This document shows, one piece after another, positions 24,795 to 33,911 of a stretch of DNA of 64,000 bases. The notes beneath the pieces are model-generated. The model searched no databases and was not told the DNA's origin. It saw only the letters and a list, made by a program, of their open reading frames with translations. How positions within the stretch are numbered: the first letter of the stretch is position 1; every line of letters starts with the position of its first letter. This DNA is from Segatella copri (lineage in GTDB: Bacteria; Bacteroidota; Bacteroidia; Bacteroidales; Bacteroidaceae). The translations under genes were made by a program, and so were the position numbers. The stretch is taken from assembly GCF_949820605.1 (NCBI RefSeq), contig NZ_CATKVU010000006.1, positions 1,410,501 to 1,474,500 on the forward strand, read 5' to 3'.

Positions 24795-27700
24795 TTATTT
24801 GACAACAAACTTCTTGCCATTGCAGATATACATACCTGGAGCCAAAACGTATTCTGCATCAGAAACCTTGTTTACTTCGGCAACCTTCACACCATTGATA
24901 GAGTAAATCTTCAACCTAGCAGTCTTCTGAACTGCTGTAGCCTGATTGATACCTGTAACGACTGTATTGGTCTTACCGCTATGGTCGTAAACTGCACCAT
25001 TGACGAATTCCAAGTCCTTTGTCTGCTGACCATTATTGCCGTTATTGAAGATGATCATGGTAGGAGCACCTGTCAAATCACCATCATACTTCCACATCCA
25101 AACATCGAGACCATTCTTCTTCTCACCAGTCTTGGTACAAGCTACACCTGGCCAATGACCTTCGCCACCGGTAAAGTTGTCTGTATCACTCCAAGCCCAG
25201 CAATCTACCAGACTCCAGTCTGAAGGAGCGAGGAAGTAAGCGAAGATACCTGTTGGTGTAGGAATAACCACCTCAGCCTTCTTGTTGAAGGTAGCAGTAC
25301 CAGTCTTAACCTTATCCTCTGCATTAGTTGCGCTCCAAGTTACAGTCTTGCTCTCGCCTTCCATCATGTCAGCACCGAGAGTGAAGGTAACTGGCTTACC
25401 TGGAGTCAGACTAACCTGCTCACCGTCGCCAATCTTATACCAACCGCTCTTGGCATTATCGCTGAGGGTTGCGGTTACAATAATAGTCTTCTCGAAGTCA
25501 CCACCATTAGGACTCAAAGTAACCTTGGCTGCTGTGTTGACAGGAGCATCGAGCGTCTTGACACTTGAACCACCGTCATATTCCAAGTAGATATCGCCAG
25601 TAATACCAGTGATGTCACTTGACTGCTTGGCATTACCATTATTCAGAATCACATTGAAGCTCTCTACTCCATCGAAAGTCTTGTACCAGTAGTTGACACC
25701 ACCAATCTCTTCAGGACCATCCATGGTCTTACCGTGCCATTTACCTGTCAACTCTTTAGTTGGAGTGCCAGGAACCCAAGCATAGATAGTTGGAGCATTG
25801 TCTGCCTTTACATATACGGTGATAGATGCGTTAGGATCCACCTTGGTGAAGGATACAGAACCATTCTTCTCACTCTTGTCGTTCTTAGCATACCATGTTA
25901 CAGTCTTGGTCTGCTTGAAGTTCATGTCTTCACCGATAGTGAATGTCTTGGTCTCGCCTGGAATCAACTCAACCTTGTCCTGACCTTCTACCTGAAACCA
26001 ACCAGAAGTTGCCTTACCGCTAAGGCTTACCTCTACAGTAACAGTATTGGTGCGGAAAGTACCACCATTCTGAGAGAACTTCAAACCAAACTCATTAGTC
26101 TGTGGCTCAACCCATGTTGTACCATCTTCCTCATGACCATCATAAGCCTGATCAGCCTCTGACTTAGACTTAGGAGTCTCATTATAGATGAAAGGACCAT
26201 CCTCACCTATCTGACCGCCCTTCCAGTCCTTCACGAGAACACGGAGCTGACCCTGAGTAGCAGGAGCGTCAACGGTGATAGTAGAACCAGTGTATGTTTT
26301 GCCTGTTACCACGTCGGTATAAGTACCATCAGGGCAATCTGTGAATGTTGCACCACCATTGATGGCTACGAGTGCATAGCTGTCATTCTTATAAGCACGC
26401 TTGAAGGCGATACCGCCATCAGCAGGAGTACAACCCTCGTCGGTCCACTGACCCTTACGCAAAGCAGGAACGGCCTGACGAATCTTGTTCAGACGGATGA
26501 GGTGCTGAGCGACATCATGATTCAATGTTGCAGCCACATTGCCTGTAGCCTTGTAGTCACCGAAATCAGATGCATTTACATCACCAGTGATATAACCACC
26601 GAAGTAAGCACGACCAGTTTCAGAGAGAGGACCGTGAGGACCATTGTCAATCAAGACATTGCGACGGAAACCTATCTCAGAACCATAATAGAGACATGGA
26701 ATACCACGGAAGGTGAACATCAGAGAGAGATTCTCTGCCCACTGAGCGTCAGAGCCGCCAAAACGACGTGTGTCGCTGGTTTGCTGAGGACCATAGTCGT
26801 GACTATCTACATATACTACATTATAGGTAGCATCATTATATTTCTGGTCACCGGTCTTTGCCAAACCGTATGCGGCGGCAGCATTACCGAAGTTGTAGTG
26901 CAATGGGAAGTCAATCACATTGAAACCGCTTGCCTGAGAATAGTCTGGCTCATGCCACTTACCATTCACCATAAAGGTATTGTCACTTGTTGGTGTTGGG
27001 TCCTTGTCTAACTCACAGAGAGCCATCTGATGATCATCCACACCAGTACCGCCATTGGCTTTATCAAAGAGTACCTGTGTATCCCAGTAAGACTGGCTGC
27101 CATCCCATTTGTCGAGCAAGGTCTTTGGAGCCTGCCATGTGTAATAATAGCAAGAGAGGTTCTCCTGACCACGATATGTAATCTCACTGTAACGGGCGCA
27201 AACCTCACCATACATGAAGAAAGGAGCCTTGTTCAATCGCTTGTCCTCATACTGCTTACCAAGAGCTGCAAACTGAGGAATGAACTGCTTGCAAAAGGTA
27301 AGACGTGAGATGTGACCGGATGTATCGATACGGAATCCATCGACACCCATCTTGATAAAGCTGCCATAGCACTTCACGAGATAGTCTGCTACGTAGTCGT
27401 TCTCGGTGTTCAGATCGACGCAGTCGCCTGCAATCTGAGCCCACCAGCGATTAGGATAATCCCAGTTGAAGTCACCAAAGTGGTGCCAGTAGTTGTGAAC
27501 ATCCTCGTTCTTACCACGAGTATTCTTCATCAAGCCAAGACGACGCTGATACTGCTCATAAGCGACACTTGTAAGGTAGTCGGAACCCAACTTCTCCTCA
27601 TTAGGAATCATACAGGCATCGATGAGTGCCTGAGTAGCCAAGTCGGTATCACGGTCGAACTCCTTGCAGAGTGTCTGCTCACCGAAGTTACCGGTGTGGT

Positions 27701-28172
27701 TGAGCACGATGTCGAGGATAATCTTAATACCCTTGGCGTGTGCCTTGTCGATGAGTTCCTGGAACATGGCATCACCGTCCTTGCTGCCATCGCTGCTCTG
27801 ATAACGGCAATCTACATGCTGGAAATCCATGGCATGATAACCGTGGTAGTCGTAACCGGATGCATTCTGCACGACTGGTGTAATCCAGATGGCTGTAAAA
27901 CCGAGTGCCTTAATGTAGTCGAGTTTGTCGATGACACCCTGGAAGTCACCTCGCCAGCAAGGGTCTTTTGTTTTGATCTGTTCTTCCTGGTTATCCCAGC
28001 AGAGCACATTGTTTCCTGTGTCACCATCATAGAAACGCGTGGTCATCATAAAATAGATACTTTCGTCTCGGAAGTCAGTACGATTGCTAGTAAACGTGTC
28101 TGTAGCCATCGTCTGCATAGAGACCAACATGAGCATTAAAACTGTCCATAATTTTGCGGCAAGTTTCTTCAT
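24795..28172 (-). CDS. Secreted GH13 alpha-amylase with starch-binding modules and a T9SS-type C-terminus (copy 2)
   Basis: The 1125-residue product has the same architecture as its neighbour: signal peptide, GH13 barrel with GFRIDTSGH, FMYGEVC and DSHDY, two Fn3-like repeats, two CBM26-like modules and a C-terminal sorting segment ending GKKFVVK. The first 48 residues differ from copy 1 at two positions, and the last about 40 residues are almost identical, whereas the region between the catalytic Glu and Asp and the first binding module (TVYVKADNAPTIYAW against TVYVKTANAPHIHAW) diverge more. Each copy has its own promoter, operator and terminator, so they can be expressed separately. The starch-binding differences may give different substrate preference; that is inference. 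Confidence 0.92.
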   Translation of the reverse strand: MKKLAAKLWTVLMLMLVSMQTMATDTFTSNRTDFRDESIYFMMTTRFYDGDTGNNVLCWDNQEEQIKTKDPCWRGDFQGVIDKLDYIKALGFTAIWITPVVQNASGYDYHGYHAMDFQHVDCRYQSSDGSKDGDAMFQELIDKAHAKGIKIILDIVLNHTGNFGEQTLCKEFDRDTDLATQALIDACMIPNEEKLGSDYLTSVAYEQYQRRLGLMKNTRGKNEDVHNYWHHFGDFNWDYPNRWWAQIAGDCVDLNTENDYVADYLVKCYGSFIKMGVDGFRIDTSGHISRLTFCKQFIPQFAALGKQYEDKRLNKAPFFMYGEVCARYSEITYRGQENLSCYYYTWQAPKTLLDKWDGSQSYWDTQVLFDKANGGTGVDDHQMALCELDKDPTPTSDNTFMVNGKWHEPDYSQASGFNVIDFPLHYNFGNAAAAYGLAKTGDQKYNDATYNVVYVDSHDYGPQQTSDTRRFGGSDAQWAENLSLMFTFRGIPCLYYGSEIGFRRNVLIDNGPHGPLSETGRAYFGGYITGDVNASDFGDYKATGNVAATLNHDVAQHLIRLNKIRQAVPALRKGQWTDEGCTPADGGIAFKRAYKNDSYALVAINGGATFTDCPDGTYTDVVTGKTYTGSTITVDAPATQGQLRVLVKDWKGGQIGEDGPFIYNETPKSKSEADQAYDGHEEDGTTWVEPQTNEFGLKFSQNGGTFRTNTVTVEVSLSGKATSGWFQVEGQDKVELIPGETKTFTIGEDMNFKQTKTVTWYAKNDKSEKNGSVSFTKVDPNASITVYVKADNAPTIYAWVPGTPTKELTGKWHGKTMDGPEEIGGVNYWYKTFDGVESFNVILNNGNAKQSSDITGITGDIYLEYDGGSSVKTLDAPVNTAAKVTLSPNGGDFEKTIIVTATLSDNAKSGWYKIGDGEQVSLTPGKPVTFTLGADMMEGESKTVTWSATNAEDKVKTGTATFNKKAEVVIPTPTGIFAYFLAPSDWSLVDCWAWSDTDNFTGGEGHWPGVACTKTGEKKNGLDVWMWKYDGDLTGAPTMIIFNNGNNGQQTKDLEFVNGAVYDHSGKTNTVVTGINQATAVQKTARLKIYSINGVKVAEVNKVSDAEYVLAPGMYICNGKKFVVK

Positions 28173-28216
28173 AATGAAATTGTTAAGTTAAAATTGAATA
28201 GTTGAATTATCTGCCG

Positions 28217-28295
28217 CAAAATTACAAACTATTTCTAGCCGCCCAACAAGATATTTCACTTTTCTGCTGATATTTTTGTGCAATCGATTTCACAA
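28217..28295 (-). promoter_or_regulatory. Promoter and palindromic operator of amylase gene 2
   Basis: The -7 box TAATTTTG (28217-28224) is the same as in copy 1. The operator at 28276-28295, TTGTGCAATCGATTTCACAA, is a palindrome with nine of ten half-site positions matching. Distance from operator to -7 box is the same as in copy 1. Confidence 0.65.
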
Positions 28296-28310
28296 ATATT
28301 AAGAAAAAGA

Positions 28311-28349
28311 GGCTGGATTCTGTAAACCAAATATTTACAAAATCCAGCC
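28311..28349 (-). terminator. Terminator of nadE
   Basis: The outer stem GGCTGGATT/AATCCAGCC and inner stem TGTAAA/TTTACA form a hairpin, followed on the minus strand by TCTTTTTCTT. It lies about 80 bp past the nadE stop, directly before the amylase 2 operator. Confidence 0.7.
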
Positions 28350-28431
28350 CCTTTAAGAGTATATAATTAATATAACGGGCGCGCCAGAAAACAGAAAGAA
28401 TATTGTACTTTTGGCTTGTCCAAAATCAAAT

Positions 28432-30426
28432 TCAGAGGTTTTCAGCCTCTTGCAACCAGATGGCTGAAGCTGCATCACTAGGCATACGCCAGTCGCCACG
28501 AGGACTGAGGCTTACGCTACCTACTTTCGGACCGTCTGGCAGACAGCTGCGCTTGAACTGCTGATTGAAGAAACGGCGCACGAAGGTCTTCAGCCACTTT
28601 TTGATAGTCTCCTCATCATAGCTGTCAGGATCATTATCACTGATCTTTACACGCTCCAGTTCGGAATCAATAAATGCCTTCTTTGCCAACATGTAAATCT
28701 TGGAAGGACGGAAACCGTAACGCAGGAAATAGTAGAGGAAGAAATCATGCAGTTCGTATGGTCCCACCAAATCTTCCGTCTTCTGCTTGATATTTCCATT
28801 CTCATCTGCCGGAATCAACTCTGGACTGATAGGAGTATCGATGATATCACGAAGAGTGATGCGGCTCTGTTCGTCTACCCCACTCTCTGCTACATGATTT
28901 ACGAGATGTCGGATCAGGGTCTTAGGAATGCTGGCATTCACGCCATACATGCTCATGTGGTCACCATTATAGGTAGCCCATCCTAATGCCAACTCTGAAA
29001 GGTCGCCGGTACCGATAACCATACCACCCATCTTATTGGCTAAATCCATCAGAATCTGGGTACGTTCACGAGCCTGGGAATTCTCGTAAGTCACATCATG
29101 CACACCGGCATCCTGACCGATGTCCTCAAAGTGCTGGGTTACAGCCTTGGCGATGCTGATTTCCTTAATGGTAATACCAAGACTCTGCATCAGCGAGATA
29201 GCATTATTGTAGGTTCTGTCTGTGGTTCCGAATCCCGGCATAGTGACACCTACGATACCCTTTCGGTTCATTTTGAGTTTATCAAAAGCTTTTACACAAA
29301 CGAGTAAGGCCAGCGTAGAATCCAAACCACCGCTAATACCGATTACTACGGTCTTGGCATGGGTATGAACGATACGCTTGGCCAGTCCCATAAGTTGGAT
29401 ATTGAAAATTTCCTCGCAAGAGGCATTCATATCGCTGCTGGTAGGAATAAACGGATGAGGATTCACCTCACGTTCCAACACAAAATCGCGCTCATTTTCG
29501 GTTGGATCGGCTTCGATATTACGGATATTGAACTGACCGCCGAGAACAGAATACTTAATATTGCGCTGGGCATTTACATAAGTAGAATTCGTACGACGCT
29601 CAGAGCGGAGTTTCTCTACATCTATCTGTGAGATAACCATCTGCGGTTCAATAGAGAAACGTTCACTCTGTGAAAGTAAAACTCCATTCTCATAAATCAG
29701 GGCATTTCCACCATAAACCACATCCTGCGTACTCTCACCGAATCCGCAGGAACTATAGATATATCCGGTCATGGTACGGGCACTCTGCTGGCTGAGCAGA
29801 CTCTTCAGATAATGATGTTTTCCGATAAGTTCGTCGCTTGCAGAAAGATTGAAAATCAGGTCTGCTCCTGCTAGTGCCAGTTTGTTGCTAGGAGGAGCCG
29901 GAGCCCATACATCTTCGCAGATTTCCACACCAAACTGTACGCCATCGAAAGTTTGAAAAATCTGAACATCAGGCGTCAGTTTCACCTTATGTCCGGCATA
30001 ACGGACTTCGCAATCTCTCAGATCCTGAGCCGAGGCAAACCAGCGTTTCTCGTAAAACTCGCTGTAGTTTGGAAGATATGTCTTCGGTACAATACCGAGA
30101 ATCTGTCCATGCTGGATAACGATACCACAATTGAGCAACAAGTCGCCCGCTATCACCGGCGCACCCACGATAGAGATGATATCGAGTTTGCGTGTGAAAT
30201 CGAGCAACATCATCACCGCCTGCTCAGATGATTCGAGAAGCATCTGCTGACGGAAGAGATCCTGACAGGAATAGCCCGTAATAGAGAGTTCCGGAAATGT
30301 AATGATCTCTACACCCTTTCCCTCAGCCAGCGCTATCTGTTCCTCTATCTGCTGGGTATTGAAAATGACATCCCCCACCTTTACGGCAGGGATGGCACTG
30401 GCTACCTTAATAAATCCGTACTTCAT
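28432..30426 (-). CDS. nadE: Glutamine-dependent NAD+ synthetase
   Basis: The 664-residue product combines an N-terminal nitrilase-type glutaminase domain and a C-terminal NAD synthetase domain. The glutaminase triad is visible: Glu in ITFPELSITGYS, Lys in IVPKTYLPNYSEF and Cys in FGVEICEDVWAP. The synthetase has the ATP-pyrophosphatase P-loop GISGGLDSTLAL and GTGDLSELALGW. It amidates deamido-NAD with glutamine as nitrogen source, the last step of NAD synthesis. The Smr-domain gene upstream ends 6 bp before its start, so they share an operon. Confidence 0.96.
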   Translation of the reverse strand: MKYGFIKVASAIPAVKVGDVIFNTQQIEEQIALAEGKGVEIITFPELSITGYSCQDLFRQQMLLESSEQAVMMLLDFTRKLDIISIVGAPVIAGDLLLNCGIVIQHGQILGIVPKTYLPNYSEFYEKRWFASAQDLRDCEVRYAGHKVKLTPDVQIFQTFDGVQFGVEICEDVWAPAPPSNKLALAGADLIFNLSASDELIGKHHYLKSLLSQQSARTMTGYIYSSCGFGESTQDVVYGGNALIYENGVLLSQSERFSIEPQMVISQIDVEKLRSERRTNSTYVNAQRNIKYSVLGGQFNIRNIEADPTENERDFVLEREVNPHPFIPTSSDMNASCEEIFNIQLMGLAKRIVHTHAKTVVIGISGGLDSTLALLVCVKAFDKLKMNRKGIVGVTMPGFGTTDRTYNNAISLMQSLGITIKEISIAKAVTQHFEDIGQDAGVHDVTYENSQARERTQILMDLANKMGGMVIGTGDLSELALGWATYNGDHMSMYGVNASIPKTLIRHLVNHVAESGVDEQSRITLRDIIDTPISPELIPADENGNIKQKTEDLVGPYELHDFFLYYFLRYGFRPSKIYMLAKKAFIDSELERVKISDNDPDSYDEETIKKWLKTFVRRFFNQQFKRSCLPDGPKVGSVSLSPRGDWRMPSDAASAIWLQEAENL

Positions 30427-30432
30427 AATAAA

Positions 30433-31572
30433 TTACTTTATTGTTACCTGTGTAGCACCATAGCCATACTCCTGGAAAGAAGCATCCTGATAAGTGCAAC
30501 TCTTATAGCGATAGTTCAACTCATGAATGAGAGTCTGGCGCAACACACCTTCGCCCTTTCCATGAATAAAGATAATTTTCTGTCCCTTCTTTTTCTTATA
30601 TTCCTCCATGGTCTTCTTAAAGATATCCATCTGATAATGAAGAATATCTGCAGAATTCATTCCAGCAGTTGTTTCAAGTACTTCATCCGCATGAAGATCT
30701 ATCACAAGGGTGCCATCATCCTTCTTGCTCTTCTTCTTGCTGGTGTTGGCGACAACCTTCTCATCCTTATACATCTGCTCTTTCAGACGCTTGGAATCGA
30801 TAACCAACGGACGGGCTATTTCATCGTTCTCTACAATCGTAAAGAGATAGGCTGGAGTCTCGAAGAAATCGTTCTCCTCGAAAAGATGAAGTTTGTAGAA
30901 TTTCACGGGATCGAGACGGAACTGAACATCTGTTGCCGGCTTCAGGAGAAATGGCTTGTCCTTCTTGTAAGCTATCATCTGGATGGCGATATGTTCCATC
31001 TCGTTCAGAGCCTCACGACCGAATTCCTCGATGAAGAGTTTGGTGTTCGGTTCTATTTCTCCCTCTGCCTTCAGAGTCCATGCATTTCCCTCAGCCACGA
31101 GATAGGTATAGTGGAGATAGTAGTTGCTGTCATTCACCATATAGGTCTCGAAACGGGTATTGGTTACGTCCTTGATATTGATAGGTACAAAGGCGAGATA
31201 AGCACTGAGTTTGTTGCCACCCGTACGTTCCTCAACCGGTTTCACAAAGGTTATCTCACGGTCGGCAGCATCATATTCCTCTACATCCATATCCACGTCA
31301 TCGTGATCATTCAAGATGGCCTTGATACTCCGGCTGTCCTGATGCAGTTCGGTATTGGCATGCTCCTCAGCCTTCTGCTGCGCATCCATCTTAGCCGAAA
31401 TCATCTTGCCCATGGAGTATTCATCCTGCTCCACCACAACCACCTCGTTGATAGGCATCGGAATCTCAAAACCATCCTCATCCTCAACGAGCACAATATT
31501 TTTACCTTGGAAGCCGGCAACCTTTCCGCCACCCACTTCGCTCAAGAATCTGACTTTATCTCCTTTTTTCAT
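30433..31572 (-). CDS. DUF2027 and Smr (MutS2-type) domain protein
   Basis: The 379-residue product begins with a Tudor-like segment, MKKGDKVRFLSEVGGGKVAG, followed by the DUF2027 region (about residues 60-270) and ends in a Smr domain (about 300-379: VIDLHADEV, FIHGKGEGVLRQTL, YGATQVTIK). The H-G-x-G motif of Smr nuclease domains is present. Smr domains cut or bind nucleic acids, including stalled ribosome-associated mRNA or recombination intermediates in other proteins; which applies to this Bacteroidetes family is not known. A -7 box TATCTTTG lies at 31596-31603. Confidence 0.88.
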   Translation of the reverse strand: MKKGDKVRFLSEVGGGKVAGFQGKNIVLVEDEDGFEIPMPINEVVVVEQDEYSMGKMISAKMDAQQKAEEHANTELHQDSRSIKAILNDHDDVDMDVEEYDAADREITFVKPVEERTGGNKLSAYLAFVPINIKDVTNTRFETYMVNDSNYYLHYTYLVAEGNAWTLKAEGEIEPNTKLFIEEFGREALNEMEHIAIQMIAYKKDKPFLLKPATDVQFRLDPVKFYKLHLFEENDFFETPAYLFTIVENDEIARPLVIDSKRLKEQMYKDEKVVANTSKKKSKKDDGTLVIDLHADEVLETTAGMNSADILHYQMDIFKKTMEEYKKKKGQKIIFIHGKGEGVLRQTLIHELNYRYKSCTYQDASFQEYGYGATQVTIK

Positions 31573-31595
31573 AATCTATTAATAATTTGTAATTG

Positions 31596-31603
31596 CAAAG
31601 ATA
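31596..31603 (-). promoter_or_regulatory. -7 box upstream of the Smr/nadE operon
   Basis: TATCTTTG on the minus strand lies 24 nt before the start codon. A TTTG at 31616-31619 is too close for the usual spacing, so only the -7 element is well supported. Confidence 0.5.
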
Positions 31604-31698
31604 CAAAAGATATTGCAAAACAGGGCTTATTTTAATATTTTTAATGCTACTGATAAAAATAATCCTGTAAAAGATGCACCATGTTAGATATTTTTCCG

Positions 31699-31706
31699 TA
31701 TCTTTG
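31699..31706 (+). promoter_or_regulatory. -7 box upstream of ispE
   Basis: A perfect TATCTTTG lies 43 nt before the ispE start. No good -33 box is seen at the usual distance. Confidence 0.5.
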
Positions 31707-31749
31707 CAAAGAAAAAGAAATAGTAACGAACCCTTTAAACTGAAAAGTT

Positions 31750-32610
31750 ATGATTACATTTCCTTGCGCCAAGATCAATCTTGGTTTAAATATAGTTAGC
31801 AAGCGGAAAGATGGATACCACAATCTTGAAACGGTGTTCTACCCTATTCCGCTGACCGATGCACTTGAAATCAAACTCATGGGCGATGAATTCCCTAGCG
31901 ATGTTCCTTGTGATCTGAAGATTACAGGTAACGCAGTGGATTGCGATGAACAGAACAATCTCGTTGTAAAAGCTTATAATCTCCTGGCTGCCGACTTCAG
32001 GATTCCACGCATCCATGCTCACCTGGTGAAGCGTATTCCTTCGCAGGCTGGTTTGGGTGGCGGTTCTGCCGATGCAGCCTTCATGATCCGTTTGCTTGAC
32101 GAGCGTTTCCGCCTCAATATCGGTAATCCGGAGATGGAAAGATACGCTGCCAAGCTGGGCGCAGACTGTGCCTACTTCATTTCTGCTGACCCCGAAGATG
32201 GTGACACTGCTTGCTATGCAGAAGGCATCGGCGAAGAACTGATGCCGGTAAGTGGTCCTGGCGATAATCTGAGGGGCTATCATCTGGTTGTGGTGAAGCG
32301 CGATGACATTGCCGTCAGCACCAAAGAGGCTTATGCAGCCATCACCCCACAGGCACCAGCCAAATGTTGCCGCGACATTGTACGCCAGCCTATCGAGACT
32401 TGGAAAGAGGAACTTGTCAACGATTTTGAGGCACCTATCTTCAAGATGCACCCGGAACTGGCAGAAATCAAACAGAAGCTGTACAACCTGGGTGCCGTAT
32501 ATGCAGCGATGAGTGGTAGCGGAAGTGCCATCTTCGGTATCTTCAAGCATAAACCTGCAAATATAGAGGAACAGTTCGAAGGAATGTTCTGTAAAATAAT
32601 GAAACTTTAA
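31750..32610 (+). CDS. ispE: 4-diphosphocytidyl-2-C-methyl-D-erythritol kinase
   Basis: The 286-residue product is a GHMP-family kinase of normal length. It starts with the substrate motif FPCAKINLGLNIVSKRKDGYHNLETVF (in part), carries the ATP-binding loop IPSQAGLGGGSADAAF and has the C-terminal motif AAMSGSGSAIFG. It phosphorylates CDP-methylerythritol in the non-mevalonate isoprenoid pathway. A likely AlkD-like gene follows 27 bp downstream. Confidence 0.96.
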   Translation: MITFPCAKINLGLNIVSKRKDGYHNLETVFYPIPLTDALEIKLMGDEFPSDVPCDLKITGNAVDCDEQNNLVVKAYNLLAADFRIPRIHAHLVKRIPSQAGLGGGSADAAFMIRLLDERFRLNIGNPEMERYAAKLGADCAYFISADPEDGDTACYAEGIGEELMPVSGPGDNLRGYHLVVVKRDDIAVSTKEAYAAITPQAPAKCCRDIVRQPIETWKEELVNDFEAPIFKMHPELAEIKQKLYNLGAVYAAMSGSGSAIFGIFKHKPANIEEQFEGMFCKIMKL

Positions 32611-32637
32611 TTTAGTTAATTGTTTACTCAAAATATA

Positions 32638-33252
32638 ATGAACGAAGAAACACATCAGAAACTGATGACTATCAAGCGAAGCTTCCGCTTGCTGATGAAC
32701 GGTCCGGGATCGCAATCTATGCGCGATAAGGGACTGGGATATAAACTGAATTGGGGCGTACCATTCTATGAACTGAAAAAGATGGCTGAGGAATATGGTA
32801 AAGACTATGACCTCGCCATCGAACTGTGGAAGGAAGATATCCGGGAGTGCAAGATTCTGGCTACACTCATCATGCCTGCCGACAAGATGCTTCCTGAAAT
32901 CACAGATTTATGGATGGAACAGGTACAGAGTCAGGAGATGGCAGAGATGCTTGCCTTCAACCTTTTGCAGCACGTAGATTATGCGCCTGTCATCGCCTAC
33001 CAGTGGATAGCAAGTGACAAGCCGCTCTATGAGATTGCCGGTTTCCAGCTCCTTGCCCGTCTCTTTGCCAATGGGAAAGAGCCTAACGAGCGTGGCATCA
33101 ACGAATTCCTGGATCAGGCTGCCACGGCATTGCAGGGTGACAACATGGGAATAAAACATGCTGCCTCTAATGCGGTTCTCCGTTTCTGCGACTTCGGTGA
33201 AGATTTCGAACAAATCGCAAGAGGCGCACTCAAGGGAATCTACGAGATATAA
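32638..33252 (+). CDS. DNA alkylation repair (AlkD-like) HEAT-repeat protein
   Basis: The 204-residue product from ATG 32638 (MNEETHQKLMTIK) is all helical. The region YKLNWGVPFYELKKMAEEY, then LATLIMPADKM, DLWMEQVQSQEMAEML and FQLLARLFANG fits the HEAT-like repeats of the DNA alkylation repair family (AlkC/AlkD type), which excise alkylated bases without flipping them. It is shorter than the typical AlkD (about 230-240) and the catalytic residues cannot be checked by eye, so glycosylase activity is not certain. It may be co-transcribed with ispE. Confidence 0.75.
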   Translation: MNEETHQKLMTIKRSFRLLMNGPGSQSMRDKGLGYKLNWGVPFYELKKMAEEYGKDYDLAIELWKEDIRECKILATLIMPADKMLPEITDLWMEQVQSQEMAEMLAFNLLQHVDYAPVIAYQWIASDKPLYEIAGFQLLARLFANGKEPNERGINEFLDQAATALQGDNMGIKHAASNAVLRFCDFGEDFEQIARGALKGIYEI

Positions 33253-33293
33253 AGGTTCACCAGATGCGGTCAGAAACAGGCCACGACCCTACT

Positions 33294-33383
33294 AAAAATA
33301 CGTCCCGACGTAGCATTTGCTGCGTCCCGACATACAAAAAAATACGTCCCGATGCAGCAAATGCTACGTCGGGACGTATTTTT
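33294..33383. repeat. 30-bp perfect inverted repeat between convergent genes
   Basis: Two 30-bp arms (33294-33323 and 33354-33383), each containing ACGTCCCGACG and GCATTTGC or their complements, are perfectly complementary and separated by a 30-nt loop. The loop contains a third copy of the arm start (AAAATACGTCCCGA). Both outer ends are A/T runs, so it is a bidirectional terminator for the AlkD-like and NUDIX genes. Its length and the extra copy in the loop suggest a repetitive element as well. Confidence 0.75.
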
Positions 33384-33399
33384 ATGGCTATTTTCGTCA

Positions 33400-33900
33400 T
33401 TACATGAAATACTTCTGGTATTCGTTTTCGAAGTTCGGAGTGAAAACACCTTTGCCGATGTTTTCGCTGATTTCATCCTTGGTCCAGAATCTGCCACCGG
33501 CCAATTCTTCCTGGCTCGGTTTCACCTCGCCATCATATACACAGCGATGTACATAAACCAGTTCCTTTTCTCGCTGACTCTCAAAGACATAATGCCCCAG
33601 AGATTCCGGTTCAAAATCGGTGATACCCAATTCTTCCCTTACCTCGCGATGCAATGCCTGACTCACACTTTCGCCTAAATCTACATGACCGCCGCAGGCT
33701 GTATCCCATTTATCCGGCTGGATATCCTTCCAGGCTGGACGATGCTGCAGATACAGATCACCCCGGCTGTTGAATACATGCAGATGAACAACCGGATGCA
33801 AGATCTTGCTTCCGTCATGGGCATGACCGCGGGTTACAGCACCCAGGATGTTGCCCATTTCATCTACTATCGGAAATTCCTCGTTCTTATTATCTATCAT
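33400..33900 (-). CDS. NUDIX hydrolase
   Basis: The 166-residue product contains a complete Nudix box: GGHVDLGESVSQALHREVREELG, in part, with the order G-x5-E-x7-R-E-U-x-E-E. The N-terminal part (VTRGHAHDGSKILHPVVHLHVFNSRG, in part, and LQHRPAWKDIQPDKWD) is like the isopentenyl-diphosphate isomerase/YfcD-type group. It hydrolyses a nucleoside diphosphate derivative or related compound; the substrate cannot be told. It begins 11 bp after the M49 peptidase stop and is co-transcribed with it. Confidence 0.9.
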   Translation of the reverse strand: MIDNKNEEFPIVDEMGNILGAVTRGHAHDGSKILHPVVHLHVFNSRGDLYLQHRPAWKDIQPDKWDTACGGHVDLGESVSQALHREVREELGITDFEPESLGHYVFESQREKELVYVHRCVYDGEVKPSQEELAGGRFWTKDEISENIGKGVFTPNFENEYQKYFM

Positions 33901-33911
33901 CGTTTCTCTTA

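Noticed and set aside
28376..28395. GGCGCGCC near the nadE end as a cloning scar
   Set aside because: A single rare restriction site in natural sequence; nothing else points to a construct.
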